Below are positions 18,994-28,757 of a DNA stretch of 64,000 bases, piece by piece (position 1 is the stretch's first letter; every line of letters starts with the position of its first letter). The translations under genes and the position numbers were made by a program. Origin of the DNA: Leptospiraceae bacterium (GTDB lineage: Bacteria > Spirochaetota > Leptospiria > Leptospirales > Leptospiraceae). The notes under the pieces were generated by a model that was not told the origin of the DNA, did no database searches, and was given only the letters and a program-made list of their open reading frames with translations. The stretch is taken from contig JABTUZ010000001.1 of NCBI GenBank assembly GCA_015075105.1, forward strand, positions 1,127,001 to 1,191,000. Reading direction: 5' to 3'.

Positions 18994-21103
18994 TTACTCT
19001 TTATCGCGAATAGACCAAAGTTGAGTTCCCCCGAATTTGTCGATTTTTACGGAAAAATTCAATTTCGCGTTCCAGTCGGGCTTGTCAGATGCAATGGAAA
19101 GATATTTTTTCTTGCCCATATTCCATAATGCATGAAAAGGAAATCCGGAAATTTTGACTTCTTCTATTTTCCAGTTCTGGGATAACACATTTTGGTCGCA
19201 ATCCCGGATGACAATATTTTTCTCATCCTTGTCCAATCCGAGGCATTTCCCGGAATCTTTTCCGATGATTTGATAGATAGAATCTTCCGTCTCTGATTTT
19301 TTCAGATGGAACAAAGTATTTCCTGCAGAATTCTCTCCCCCAGCTGATTACAGATGCTCCGTCATGAACAGCTCTCCCGGAAATATTGATTGAAAAAGAT
19401 TTTTCATTGGTTTTCAAATTTGTAAAATCATAAAAAATCCCTTCCTTGATTTCTGAGGATCCGATTGTATAATCCGTTAAAATGGGTGGGTACGAAAACT
19501 TCGGCAAATTCAGTTTTTGAATTTCTTCTCTTCCCCAGGTCAATTCATATCCCCAGATGTTCAAATAATCTGTCATATCACTCCCTGTGATTTTTGAAAA
19601 TTCCAGAGCAAATGAATTCAATCTATTGTTATTGCATTCTATGGAGTTTTTATTTTTACAGGATCCATTTTTATCCCATTCCTCCTGTTTTATATTTTGG
19701 TAATGAGTGATGATTTTTTTGTATATATCAAACCCGAAAACTTTGTAGAGGTGGATATAAAATAAATTCGGGATCTTTGTATGGGCAACTGCGGCATATG
19801 TATTTTTCCATTTCTTCCGCAAATCTTTGTTATATACACTCTCATCTCCATTGAAAAAACGAAGTGCTTCCATTTTTGGATGATCTCCATATTTTGTAAA
19901 AATTTCTTCCGGCTCATAACCTTTCAACTCACAGTTTGCCTTCATCACGAAAATATTGGTTGACCATTCTCCCAGTTCGGCTGTAATCCAGGGATCAGCA
20001 GTCTGTCTGTTATGTGCTAATTCATGGAAGTGTCCCAACGTATAATCGAGTTGAAGTTCAGAATTTTCAGGGGACCATGGTTTTGATTTATCCCTAGGCT
20101 CCTGATCTACTACATAAAGTGCCGACTGCAGGGTACTCATAACGGGATAACCGGAATGCATGAATCCGATACTGATATCAATGTCCGTTACAAATCTTTC
20201 CTTTATCAGGTGAATCAAATCTTCCCAACCAGAAAGAGATTGAATCGATCGAACTCCCGCATCCCAAAAATTCATTACAGCTTCCGGATTATTCAAATTT
20301 CTTATTACATTGGAAGGAACGGAGATTGTGATATATTTTCCTTCCAGTTCCGCCCAGGGTGCAGGGTTACATCTTTCTTCATCCACCCATTCTTGAGGGC
20401 TAGTTTTTCCGAGTACAAATTTCGGTGCGCGGATCACGTTCTTCAAAGTAATAGAATAGTTCTCATTCAAAAGAGTTTTTTCCCGCACGGCTTTATCTAA
20501 ATGCCAATAGGAGACTTCTTCTTTTGTATTCTTGTCGATGAACCTGGTTTCTATTAGAACGGGACCACCCCTTCTGTTTTTAATCCTAGTAATTTTATTT
20601 TCGATTTTTTTCTTAACGACGACAACTCCATCCCGAAGTGCATCTTTTATGTGAGATACATTGTCCGAATGAACACCAATTTGAATCTGCAAATTATATT
20701 TAATCAATTCCTCCGGCACCTCCAGAGTGATTTCTTCATTCGGTGCGGCATAGGCACCAGTCGAAAACACCCATAAAGGGAGTGGGTAACTCAGTTTGAG
20801 TTCAATCGTTTCCCATTTCACAGAAGGACTGATTTTGCCGGGAAAATTTTTATCTGCAAAATATTTTTTTGCGGCATCCCTATTATGATTTACTTCTAGG
20901 GGAAAATCATCCGGGAACTTCGACACCTCAGCACATTTACCATGGGGTTTATAATCTATTTTTACATTTTTATAGAAGTCAATTTTTTTACATTGGTACT
21001 GTTTTTTCGAGTTTCTCGTTCCAAAATCCATTGCTTCTGCTTTACAATAATATAAGCAGAAAACTGATAGAATTCCAAAGATTCCGTAAATGAGTTTTTC
21101 CAA
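18994..21103 (-). CDS. Secreted M60-like metallopeptidase with ricin-type lectin tail (frameshifted)
   Basis: An exported zinc peptidase. The zinc motif HELAH lies in GHFHELAHNRQ with a downstream Glu in AELGEW. The preceding STGAYAAPNEEITLEVPE segment is the accessory motif of the M60/enhancin family, whose members cleave mucin-like glycoproteins. The first frame runs to 19223; a G5 run at about 19340 then shifts the frame, and the next frame (to 18994) encodes a lectin-like domain with GKCLGLD and a Q-x-W-like NWKIEE. The TTG at 21103 after GGAG gives a signal-like sequence with LYYC. The long upstream extension to 21214 overlaps a toxin remnant and is probably not translated. Confidence 0.68.
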
Positions 21104-21179
21104 TTTCTCTCCATCCTTTTCATAGATTAAAAATTTCTTTTCAATTTCAAGTATATTGTATTTCGAAAAAAAGTCTTGC

Positions 21180-21302
21180 GGCGATTCCCATAGAAAAGAC
21201 CTCGACTTGATCATCTAAAATGATTTCTTTTACTGATTTTGATAATTTGGGAGTATCGAATAAAGACCATAATAAAACATGTGTATCTAAAAAATATTTC
21301 AT
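21180..21302 (-). pseudogene. N-terminal fragment of a PIN-domain toxin
   Basis: From an ATG at 21302 the frame reads MKYFLDTHVLLWSLFDTPKLS, the classic start of a VapC-type PIN toxin with the first catalytic Asp. Similarity fades at about 21215, next to the peptidase gene. The ATG overlaps the stop of the antitoxin-like frame upstream (ATGA). Confidence 0.6.
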
Positions 21303-21709
21303 AAATCAAATAATTCTTCATCTGATATTTTAAAATCAGAAGACATTTTAAATGATGCTTTTTTCTCTAATAATCCAATTTTACGATTACTTTTCTTAGC
21401 ATATTTCGAATATGGAATTAAATCAGTTATTTTCTCTTTCTTCTTTCCGAAAGAAATAGCCACTTCCTTCCCTTTTTTTCCGTTTTCATCCTTATATTCA
21501 CGCTATCCTAAGAATTTCCAACAGGCAACCCAACTACGATTCAAATGACAGTGAAAATGATCTTTTTCAAGTAGACTATAACTTTGCCATTCAATTTGAT
21601 ATGGACCTTCTTTTTATAATTCAGAAACTAATTCTGCAAATATTTCTTTAATAAACTTGGGAAGTTTCGGAACAACTTTCTTTTCATGCTTAATAGAAAC
21701 TTTCCACAT
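21299..21709 (-). pseudogene. Degenerate toxin-antitoxin remnants (RelE-like and Phd-like segments)
   Basis: From 21709 the minus strand reads MWKVSIKHEKKVVPKLPKF, then after an in-frame TAA near 21612 KEGPYQIEW and HFHCHLN, a pattern seen in RelE-family toxins. After a second stop near 21500 the same frame continues as KGKEVAISFGKKKEKITDL and RKIGLL, resembling the C-terminal part of Phd/YefM antitoxins, ending where the PIN toxin starts. These look like two fused, decayed modules. Confidence 0.5.
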
Positions 21710-21815
21710 TTAGACTTGATGTTACCTATAAAGGGTAAATTTGTCAAGAATTTCAATCGAAATCTACAACAATTCGTTAAATTTTAAATTTCTGCCCGAA
21801 ATAAAAATTTCTAAT

Positions 21816-22030
21816 AACGTTGGATTTACAAGACGTAAAGTGACGCTTCGTTCAACTTTGCATATGTAAAGCCGTTCCGCGTCACTTTATGTGCCGAGGG
21901 CACCTGCCGACGAGAGCAAAATGCACTTCACGCGTGCGTGAGGAAACAGTCCATGAGCCCGAGGCAGAGCACACACGCCAACGAAGTGCGCGTGCGATCA
22001 GCTTGTAAATCTTGTTCTCAGACGTAGTTG
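21816..22030. repeat. attC-like palindrome (site 2)
   Basis: AACGTTGGATTTACAAG at the left pairs with CTTGTAAATC at 22002-22011 (10 perfect bases); an inner pair AAAGTGACGC/GCGTCACTTT strengthens the fold. GC content rises sharply relative to flanking DNA. It separates the M60 peptidase module from the M23 peptidase module. Confidence 0.6.
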
Positions 22031-22100
22031 CGCCGGTGCGCCCGGCAAGGATGGCGGGCGAATGGAAGACAAAAATCTTTTGAAATGCTTAATGCAGATT

Positions 22101-23717
22101 TCAAGGTATTACAATATCTCCTTTGCGGTAGGGGCCCTGGCTTTGTCCGCTTCTCTTTTCGGAGGTAATGTTCCGCGTAGGAAACGTATATGGAATTGTC
22201 ACTCTCGTACTATTAACATCCCTGAACAGACAAAAATGCAGGTGAGGGGCACCGGATGCTCCAGTATTTCCCATGTGGCCAATCACTTGGCCCTGGCGCA
22301 CTGGTTCTCCAACTTTTACGCTGGGGCCAGGATACTTGAGGTGATCGTAATATGCGTATGAACCGTCAACATGGCGTATCATAACAGTATTGCCTGGTTG
22401 CCAATTTCTCTCGCCAGGTGGCTGATCGCTGCTTCCCATGGTGGCAGAGACGACCGTGCCATTTGCCACGGCCATTAGCTCGATACCGAAGGTATGAAAA
22501 TCTTCGTTACTCTTTCCATCGCCTCCCGCCTTGATAACTTTTCCCTGTTCATCGACCCCCATAAGATCGTAGCAATGCTTTCCCTGAATGCCCACATGAG
22601 ACCAAACTTCTCCATTCCACGGCGTTGTGACGAGGAAACGAGCATTAAATGGAAATGCAGTCAGCTTCAGAGTAGGCACCTCAGTCGCACCGGCGTCAAA
22701 CAGGTCTCTACCTTTTCTGCGCAAAGAAATTACCTGTTTCAGAATATTCTCTGAGATCGGCTGGTGGGCATTTTCGGCCTTGGATATATAAATAAGTCCA
22801 AGAGCCTCATATAACTGACTCTGCTTTGGATAGAGCTGTATCAATTGATGTGTAAATTTTTTAAAAAAAATATCGTTGGCAACCCTTGGCAGACCATTCC
22901 AAATGATCTGGACATAGGCTGAATTTGGGTCGTAATCTCCCGCTGCGCGCAACTCGTGTAATGCCTGTTGGAGCATGGCCTGCAATTCAACATCCGTAGC
23001 CGAATCTTTCAGCGCATTAAATTTGCCAAGATATACCCATGGAAGATTCTTGGCGCACCATTCGTATTTCGGAAACCTGCGAATACAATCGCGAAAAATT
23101 CGTATGCTCTCGTCAAACTCGTTGTGCGTCGACAAGACGTAAGCATAACCGTTGAGAATATAGTCTGCATTTGGGGCAGATTGATATGCTTTTTTCCAAT
23201 AGATAAACGCTCCTTCTTTATCTCCGTTATTCTTTAACTGCTCGGCATACCGTACATAGGTATAAGGAAGATTCTGACGACACCATATATATTTGGAAAA
23301 CCGGCTTATGCAATCCTCGAACAACTGTATGCTTTCGACGAGCTTGCCGCTGTCAGCAAGTGTCCAGGCATAACCGTTGACGATCCAATCGCTATTCGGT
23401 GCCAGACGATATGCCTTTTCCCAGTTCGCTAATTCGCTGGCTTTATCGTTTACCTTCTTGCTTTCGATAGCGAACTGTGTGTAGACAATAGCAAGATTTA
23501 GCTTCAGGCCTGCTTCAGCAGGGTATTCTGCGGTTCCTTCCTCGAGCACTTTAAGTGCCGCCTGCCAATCTTTGGCTTGCGCCAAGCGGTTATACTCATT
23601 GTAATACCATGACTTTTCTGCAGAAAGCAAACTCAATAGCGGAAAAAAAATGCAAAAAATAAGTCCGATAAATTTAACCGTCAGAAATTTTGCAGTTAGT
23701 AAAAATCTATATTTCAT
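22101..23717 (-). CDS. Secreted TPR-repeat protein with M23 (LytM) peptidase domain
   Basis: A 538-residue exported protein. The ATG at 23717 follows a GGGAG ribosome site and begins a signal region ending near LLSAEK. Residues of about 45-270 hold tetratricopeptide-like repeats, including a duplicated segment (FEDCISRFSKYIWCRQNLPY and FRDCIRRFPKYEWCAKNLPW). The C-terminal M23 domain has the zinc ligands in HCYDLMGVD and GAPHLHF. It probably cleaves or binds peptidoglycan peptide bridges. Base composition is richer in GC than its neighbours, suggesting a different source. It is alone between two attC-like sites. Confidence 0.82.
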   Translation of the reverse strand: MKYRFLLTAKFLTVKFIGLIFCIFFPLLSLLSAEKSWYYNEYNRLAQAKDWQAALKVLEEGTAEYPAEAGLKLNLAIVYTQFAIESKKVNDKASELANWEKAYRLAPNSDWIVNGYAWTLADSGKLVESIQLFEDCISRFSKYIWCRQNLPYTYVRYAEQLKNNGDKEGAFIYWKKAYQSAPNADYILNGYAYVLSTHNEFDESIRIFRDCIRRFPKYEWCAKNLPWVYLGKFNALKDSATDVELQAMLQQALHELRAAGDYDPNSAYVQIIWNGLPRVANDIFFKKFTHQLIQLYPKQSQLYEALGLIYISKAENAHQPISENILKQVISLRRKGRDLFDAGATEVPTLKLTAFPFNARFLVTTPWNGEVWSHVGIQGKHCYDLMGVDEQGKVIKAGGDGKSNEDFHTFGIELMAVANGTVVSATMGSSDQPPGERNWQPGNTVMIRHVDGSYAYYDHLKYPGPSVKVGEPVRQGQVIGHMGNTGASGAPHLHFCLFRDVNSTRVTIPYTFPTRNITSEKRSGQSQGPYRKGDIVIP

Positions 23718-23801
23718 ATATACTCCCTTCCTAAACAAAATCTATTTGTTCGACTGCATTAACGTCGGCACGGCGACCGACGAACAACGGCGAAACTATG
23801 T

Positions 23802-23937
23802 CACCTAACGTTCCTCGCGTATCCGAAGTTTGTTGATGGCACGAATTTTTGCAAAGCAAAAATCGTGACAGAGACAAATTTCCCGTAGGGCAAGCCCGGA
23901 CTTGTTCCGGGCGTAGCGGATGACGCGTTGTTCTGGC
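23802..23937. repeat. attC-like palindrome (site 3), holding the IS1182-type copy 1
   Basis: CACCTAACG opens the site. CGCGTATCCG at 23816-23825 pairs with CGGATGACGCG at 23917-23927, leaving one unpaired base, the hallmark of attC folding. A central ATTTTTGC/GCAAAAAT hairpin is shared with site 5. The insertion sequence begins exactly at the right end. Confidence 0.65.
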
Positions 23938-25629
23938 TGTCGAAAAATAGTACCCATTTAACACATACTATTTCATAAGTAAAAAAGGGGTATCAAAAAA
24001 TGGGAAAATTCAAGAATACAGAACCTTCACAGGGACTAATCCTTGCAGTAAATCTAAAAGATCAGATCATTGAAGGAAGTTTTGAACATACACTTTCAGT
24101 TCTTTTCGAAAAAGATAAAATCGATTTAAGTAAATTAATTTTGAAATACCATAATGACGTGATCGGCAGAAAGGCATACAACCCCAAGATTCTACTAAAA
24201 ATTATTTTATTTGCTTATTACAAAGGAATTACTTCGTCTAGAGAAATTGAAATTGCCTGTAACAAAAATCTCACGTTTATGGCACTGGCAGAAAATGAAA
24301 AACCGGATCATTCTACAATTGCAAATTTTGTTTCCTCGATGGATAAAGAAGTCAAAGACATATTTGAGCAGGTAGTTCTGATTTGTTTTGAGCTTGGACT
24401 AATCAAATCCGGAACTCTTGCAATTGACGGATGTAAGATTTCGTCTAACGCATCAAAGGAATGGAGCGGAACAATTTCAGAGCTTGAGAGCAAGAAAAGT
24501 AAAATAAAAGCAAAAATCAGGGAGATCATGGAAGAACACAAAAACTCTGATCCAGATGAAAATAATTTCAAGCGGATTGATAAATTGGACAAGAAAATGG
24601 AGAAGATCACAGATTTTCTTGCAAATAATGAAAAGAAAATGGGTAAGCGAAATCATGAAAAGCAAAGTAACATAACGGACAATGATTCATCTAAAATGAA
24701 AACATCACACGGAGTTATTCAGGGTTACAATGGAGTAGCTGTAGCTGATTCTGAAAATCAGATAATCGTAGAGGCTGAAGCATTCGGCGAGGGTCAGGAA
24801 TATGATCTCTTAAAGCCAATGATTGAAGGAGCAGAAAAAATAATCAATCAAATGAACAGAAAAATAAGTGATACAAAAATTCTTGCAGATAACGGCTATT
24901 TCAAGGAGTCGAATCTTGAATATCTTGCAGAGAAAAAAATCGACGCATATATTCCGGATCAGAATGCCAGGAAAAGAGATCCCAAATTTAAAACCCGTGA
25001 CAGACATCGCGAAGAAAAAAATCCGAGAGAATACAAGAGATATATCGAAAAGGATTTTACATATGTTTCGGAAAAGGACGAATACATTTGTCCGAATGGA
25101 GAGTCACTAAATCGTTGGGGAGGATTTACAAATGGTCACAGCTACGGACGTCGTTACGGCACAAAAAAAGCATCCTGTTCTGCATGTCCATTGAAATCGA
25201 ATTGTATTTCAGAAAATCAGGATAGACGCGAACTTAATATTTATGATGGGGTAAATGTTCCGGAAACAGAAAAGATGCGTGAAAAAATAGATTCAAAAGA
25301 GGGCAGGAAAATTTATTCGAAGCGGATGAGTATAATCGAGCCGGTATTCGGAAATATACGGTTTAACAAGGGGCTGGATTATTTCAGCTTGCGGACAAAA
25401 GCAAAGGTCAATATTCAGTGGCTTTTGTGGTGCATGGTTCACAACATTGAAAAGATAGTGACTAAAGGGAAATTTAATCTACTTTGAGACCTTGAAACTA
25501 ATGATAGGGTAAAAGAGCAATCATCAGATTTAAAAAAGTGCGTTAGGTGAAATCGAAATCTAAAAATTTGTAAAAATCTTTAAAGGCAGCCTTTATTGAT
25601 GTAAATTTTACTATTATTCAACAGCTACG
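23931..25629 (+). mobile_element. IS1182-family element, copy 1 (1,699-bp repeat unit)
   Basis: Identical unit to those at 31546 and 55818. It starts TTCTGGCTGTCG and ends CAACAGCTACG, after which the three copies diverge. One intact transposase gene is inside. No target-site duplication is evident. Confidence 0.8.
24000..25487 (+). CDS. IS1182-family DDE transposase, copy 1
   Basis: A 495-residue transposase. The N-terminal DUF772-type domain (YNPKILLKIILFAYYKG, DHSTIANF) precedes a DDE core with Asp in LAIDGCKIS, Asp in ILADNGYFKE and Glu in SIIEPVFGNIRFN. A Cys pattern (CPNGE, CSACPLKSNC) lies before the last catalytic residue, as in this family. A central Lys/Glu-rich helical insertion (about residues 155-215) is also typical. 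Intact and identical at protein level to copies 2 and 3, so transposition is recent. Confidence 0.92.
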   Translation: MGKFKNTEPSQGLILAVNLKDQIIEGSFEHTLSVLFEKDKIDLSKLILKYHNDVIGRKAYNPKILLKIILFAYYKGITSSREIEIACNKNLTFMALAENEKPDHSTIANFVSSMDKEVKDIFEQVVLICFELGLIKSGTLAIDGCKISSNASKEWSGTISELESKKSKIKAKIREIMEEHKNSDPDENNFKRIDKLDKKMEKITDFLANNEKKMGKRNHEKQSNITDNDSSKMKTSHGVIQGYNGVAVADSENQIIVEAEAFGEGQEYDLLKPMIEGAEKIINQMNRKISDTKILADNGYFKESNLEYLAEKKIDAYIPDQNARKRDPKFKTRDRHREEKNPREYKRYIEKDFTYVSEKDEYICPNGESLNRWGGFTNGHSYGRRYGTKKASCSACPLKSNCISENQDRRELNIYDGVNVPETEKMREKIDSKEGRKIYSKRMSIIEPVFGNIRFNKGLDYFSLRTKAKVNIQWLLWCMVHNIEKIVTKGKFNLL

Positions 25630-25680
25630 TTAGGCGACGCTTCCGCATCAATTTCTGAGGTTCTGAGGAATTTCAAAAAA

Positions 25681-26085
25681 CTATACAAATATTCCAGGCA
25701 TCACTGAAAATCTTTTTGCTAGAGCCTTAATCTGCCTTAAATTTAATTCTCTTTTACCACTCAGAATTTCAGATACAACACCCTGTGAACCGATTTCTTT
25801 TAAATCCGCTTGCTTTAAATTATGCTCTTCCATGAGAAACTTAAGAACATCTATACCAGTAGCTGATTTCATCAGAAAATTTGTACTTTCAAAGTTTGAA
25901 ATAATTACCCCAACAGTTTCGAGCAAGGAAGCTAAAGGATGCTTTTCATTATTGCCTACTAAATCAATAAGGTCATCTAATTGCTTCCTGAGTTTTTCAT
26001 ATTCAGACTTTGTATGTGGGATATATATGGCTTTTGAAATTTTAGGCCATGTCCGTTCAATTTCTTTAAAACTTGAAGAAATCAT
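25681..26085 (-). CDS. higA: HigA-like helix-turn-helix antitoxin
   Basis: A 134-residue antitoxin. The C-terminal XRE helix-turn-helix (LKFLMEEHNLKQADLKEIGSQGVVSEILSGKRELN) is the diagnostic HigA segment; the N-terminal part (SEYEKLRKQLDDLIDLV) matches the dimerising region of the group linked to HigB mRNA interferases. It neutralises the toxin encoded just upstream and probably represses the operon. Start ATG is 3 bp after the toxin stop. Confidence 0.82.
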   Translation of the reverse strand: MISSSFKEIERTWPKISKAIYIPHTKSEYEKLRKQLDDLIDLVGNNEKHPLASLLETVGVIISNFESTNFLMKSATGIDVLKFLMEEHNLKQADLKEIGSQGVVSEILSGKRELNLRQIKALAKRFSVMPGIFV

Positions 26086-26088
26086 TAA

Positions 26089-26376
26089 TTAGTTCCTCCA
26101 TTTATTTTGATCATATTCTGTATGTGTTAAAATATGTCGAATATAAACAATCTGAGTATTGTAATGAATTGCAGTAATTAACCGAAATTTATTTCCGCCA
26201 ATGTTAAAAACCGTAAAATTGCCAACAAGATCAGCACTTGGAAAAACCTTTCTGAGTTCAGCAAAAGATAGAAACTTCTGTCTCGACAGAATCTTATACC
26301 AACTATTTAAAGGTTTTTCGCTATTAATATGAATTGCTGAAAACTCTATAATTTTTTTATGTGATATTACTCTGAT
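26089..26376 (-). CDS. higB: HigB-like toxin lacking a standard start codon
   Basis: The frame between 26376 and 26089 encodes about 95 residues typical of HigB mRNA interferases: RVISHKKIIEF, LNSWYKI, GNKFRLITAIHYN and YIRHILTHTEYD, ending KWRN. The codon where ATG is expected reads ATC (26376-26374), directly after a TGA and TTT, and no ATG, GTG or TTG is available. The toxin may use a rare start, be translated poorly, or be inactivated by a start-codon mutation. It precedes the antitoxin, the usual order for higBA. Confidence 0.7.
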   Translation of the reverse strand: MRVISHKKIIEFSAIHINSEKPLNSWYKILSRQKFLSFAELRKVFPSADLVGNFTVFNIGGNKFRLITAIHYNTQIVYIRHILTHTEYDQNKWRN

Positions 26377-26468
26377 AAATCAAACATATCTCATCATGAG
26401 ATAATTGTCAAATCGATTTTACAAAATTTTTCTGTGAAATCCTACTAAAAAATATTTGCGGAAGTTTC

Positions 26469-26604
26469 GCCGAACGTTTTGGCGCTTGGCGCAGTGGCGG
26501 ATTTCGGGGTACAAAACTGTCAATACACCACAAAAGTTGATGCGAGGAAGAATGTTCAATTATCCACTTCACCCGCCATTGAGCCAAACGCCTGTTAGTG
26601 GCTG
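26469..26604. repeat. attC-like palindrome (site 4)
   Basis: GCCGAACGTTTTGGCGCTTGG and GTGGCGG pair with CCGCC and GAGCCAAACGCCTGTTAG on the right; about 20 positions match with a few mismatches. The outer boxes GAACG and GTTAGTGGC have the attC polarity. Confidence 0.7.
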
Positions 26605-27245
26605 CCGTTCTGTTCATTATTGTCAGTTAAAATATTATTGAATATCGGTTCGTCAAATTTTACCCCCAATTTAAACCCTTGTTCTTCAGATATTTTTACA
26701 ATTTCTTTCCATAAGTCTTTTGGGCTTAATCTGCATCTTTCTAAAAAAGACTTGCCTGTAGGATTTCTTGAAAGTTGAAATATTTCGTTGTTTAAGTCTA
26801 AAAACAATCTCTCAAATCCAATATTGTCGTAACTAACTTTGCAAGGAACAAAACTAAAAAACTCCTTGTCATCCCACCACGTTTTACCACGATACAGTCT
26901 TTTATTATTTGCATTTACAGGCACTTTCAGATATTCATTCAATTGTTCTAATGTTTCTTCTTTGTATACTTGAGAATAATTTGCTCCCCCTGTTGTTTGA
27001 ACGTTTGACGAAGAGTCGCGGTCTTGAATTACAAAAATAGTGTCGATATAAAATTTATTTATAGATGGAACAACCGTTCCAAACAATATTAGGTCGTCCA
27101 TTATAAGGCTTGTCAAACGCCCTGTCTGTTTGCAAACACAATACTTAAAATTATCTCCGTAAATGTAAGGGTCTGTATTTTGTATGCCTGGTCTTGCCCC
27201 CTAAAACTGGAATACAAAAAAAGGGGATAAAGGAGACTTGATAAT

Positions 27246-27578
27246 ATGATAAGAAGAAATAACTATGGCAAAGAATTTAAGGAACAAATAGTAATGGAAA
27301 TTTTGTCCGGGCAGAGTTCCGTTTCGCAAATAGCTCAAAGGGAAAAGGTAAATCCTCAAACAATCCGAAATTGGAGAAATGAGATAGATACAGGAAAGTT
27401 TGAACAAAATAATCAAACCGAATTTGCTTTAAGGAAACGAGTCGCAGAATTGGAAGGTGCACTTGCCAACCTTGCGTTAGATAATCACATTTTAAAAAAA
27501 GCCCAAAAATATCTGCAAGACTGGAAGCAAAAAGAGAAATTATCAGGAAGTATCTCGCACCAGAATTTGGAATTGTAA
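27246..27578 (+). CDS. IS3-family OrfA, copy 1
   Basis: A 110-residue helix-turn-helix and leucine-zipper protein (YGKEFKEQIVMEILSG, SVSQIAQREKVNPQTIRNWR) that binds the element ends. Near its end TTA AAA AAA GCC offers a -1 slippery site; after it the -1 frame continues without a stop into OrfB, so the OrfAB transposase can be made by programmed frameshifting. Confidence 0.9.
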   Translation: MIRRNNYGKEFKEQIVMEILSGQSSVSQIAQREKVNPQTIRNWRNEIDTGKFEQNNQTEFALRKRVAELEGALANLALDNHILKKAQKYLQDWKQKEKLSGSISHQNLEL

Positions 27579-27592
27579 AAAGCTGTAAAGCT

Positions 27593-28372
27593 TTGGAGAT
27601 CAGTATCTCTTCCTTTTATTACCAATCGGATGCAAAGATTAAAAGAAAACAGGAGGATAAGCAACTAATAGAAAAGATTGAAGCATATCTGGATTTAATG
27701 CCTCAATCAGGTTACAGGTCTGTCACTTATTTTCTGAGAAATGATATGAAAATCAATCATAAGCGAGTTTACAGGATCATGCATGAAAACCTTTTAAAAT
27801 GCAGTCCGAAGAGGGCTTATCATCATGCGACCACGGATTCAAAACATAACCTGAAAAAATATCCAAATCTTCTTAAGGACAAGTCAATTAATCATGCACG
27901 AGTAATAGTTGGTGATGTTACTTTTTTTGATGTTCAGGGGAAAAATCATTATCTGGCATCACTAATGGATATGGAAAACAGAGAGGTCATCGGACGAGCT
28001 GTTTCTGATAAACTTAATAGTGAACTTGTCAGGTCTGCATTTGAGTCGGCTCTCATGAACAGAGGAAGTCTCGAAGGTTACATTCATCATACTGATTCTG
28101 ATAGAAGATATTGTTCGCATGAATATATAGAACTTCTGAACAATTCCAAAATACAAATTTCAATGTGTCTTGGTAATGCATATGAAAATGCACACGCAGA
28201 ATCTTTTAATAAAACTATCAAGTATCAAGAGATAAATATCTCCTGTTATGCTGATAAAATTGAAGCAGCCAAAAGTATTTTTCAATTTATTGATCGGTAC
28301 AATTCAATCAGACCTCATTCAGCTTTAGGAGGACTATCTCCTCTGCAATTTAAAAATAAACAAAAAATATGA
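27593..28372 (+). CDS. IS3-family OrfB (DDE integrase), copy 1
   Basis: A 259-residue catalytic part with the rve-type DDE triad: Asp in VGDVTFFDV, Asp in IHHTDSDRRY and Glu in NAHAESFNKT. The frame is open upstream of the listed start (REIIRKYLAPEFGIVKSCK), consistent with translation as an OrfAB fusion by -1 frameshift instead of independent initiation. Confidence 0.92.
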   Translation: MEISISSFYYQSDAKIKRKQEDKQLIEKIEAYLDLMPQSGYRSVTYFLRNDMKINHKRVYRIMHENLLKCSPKRAYHHATTDSKHNLKKYPNLLKDKSINHARVIVGDVTFFDVQGKNHYLASLMDMENREVIGRAVSDKLNSELVRSAFESALMNRGSLEGYIHHTDSDRRYCSHEYIELLNNSKIQISMCLGNAYENAHAESFNKTIKYQEINISCYADKIEAAKSIFQFIDRYNSIRPHSALGGLSPLQFKNKQKI

Positions 28373-28757
28373 TTTTTTTCTTTACAGTTTTAGGGGGGCA
28401 CTTCAGCCTTTAATTACAGTTGAGTGAAATAGCTTGTGAAGCCCATTTGGTAATATTGTATTGTTAGCTTTTGGAAACGGATTGAAGATTGAATTTCCTT
28501 CCCATTCTCCCCAAAAGTACAATTCTGCTTGTTTTGGATTCAAATCATTCAGACCGTTTATATAATGTCCGTTATTTTGAATGAACTTCCTAAAATGGAC
28601 ATTGTCATTACTCCATTCACGAATAATATTATTGGCGATTTGTCTATAACCGTTTCCTAATCTAAAAGGCTTTTGATGTCCTGGGTGATTAAGTTGAATT
28701 TTCATTATGTATGCCTTTTTATTTTTTTGATAGTCTATCGTTTTGCGGTATGTTCTT

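Larger units (their letters stand above)
27189..28405 (+). mobile_element. IS3-family element A, copy 1 (1,217 bp)
   Basis: Ends are TGGTCTTGCCCCCTAAAACTGG and, inverted, TGAAGTGCCCCCCTAAAACTG, giving TG...CA termini. A 3-bp target duplication GCC flanks it. It carries orfA and orfB and interrupts the unknown gene at 26595-28705. Other copies lie at 40677-41893 and, decayed, 37341-38558. Confidence 0.9.
26595..28705 (-). pseudogene. Unknown ~298-residue protein, split by an IS3 element
   Basis: The two fragments 28705-28406 and 27188-26595 join in frame when the IS at 27189-28405 and its 3-bp duplication (GCC) are removed: ...LHKLFHSTVIKG then IQNTDPYIYGDNF.... The restored protein has WGEWEGNS, YCVCKQTGRL, LILFGT and FYIDTIFVI motifs and no recognised domain. 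It starts 52 bp after the SLOG-like gene stop on the same strand, so the two were probably one operon and one functional pair. The right-hand end borders attC-like site 4. Confidence 0.7.

Noticed and set aside
19223-21214. Peptidase start at 21214
   Set aside because: The first 37 residues overlap the PIN-toxin remnant and contain no signal sequence; the TTG at 21103 after GGAG directly precedes the signal-like segment.
24308-24610. Long antisense frames inside transposase and other genes
   Set aside because: They repeat exactly with each transposase copy and lack ribosome sites or protein-like composition; they are shadows of the real genes.
23931-25629. IS1182-type copies as a simple tandem duplication of one region
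   Set aside because: Only the 1,699-bp unit is shared; flanking modules and attC-like centres differ, so copies moved independently.
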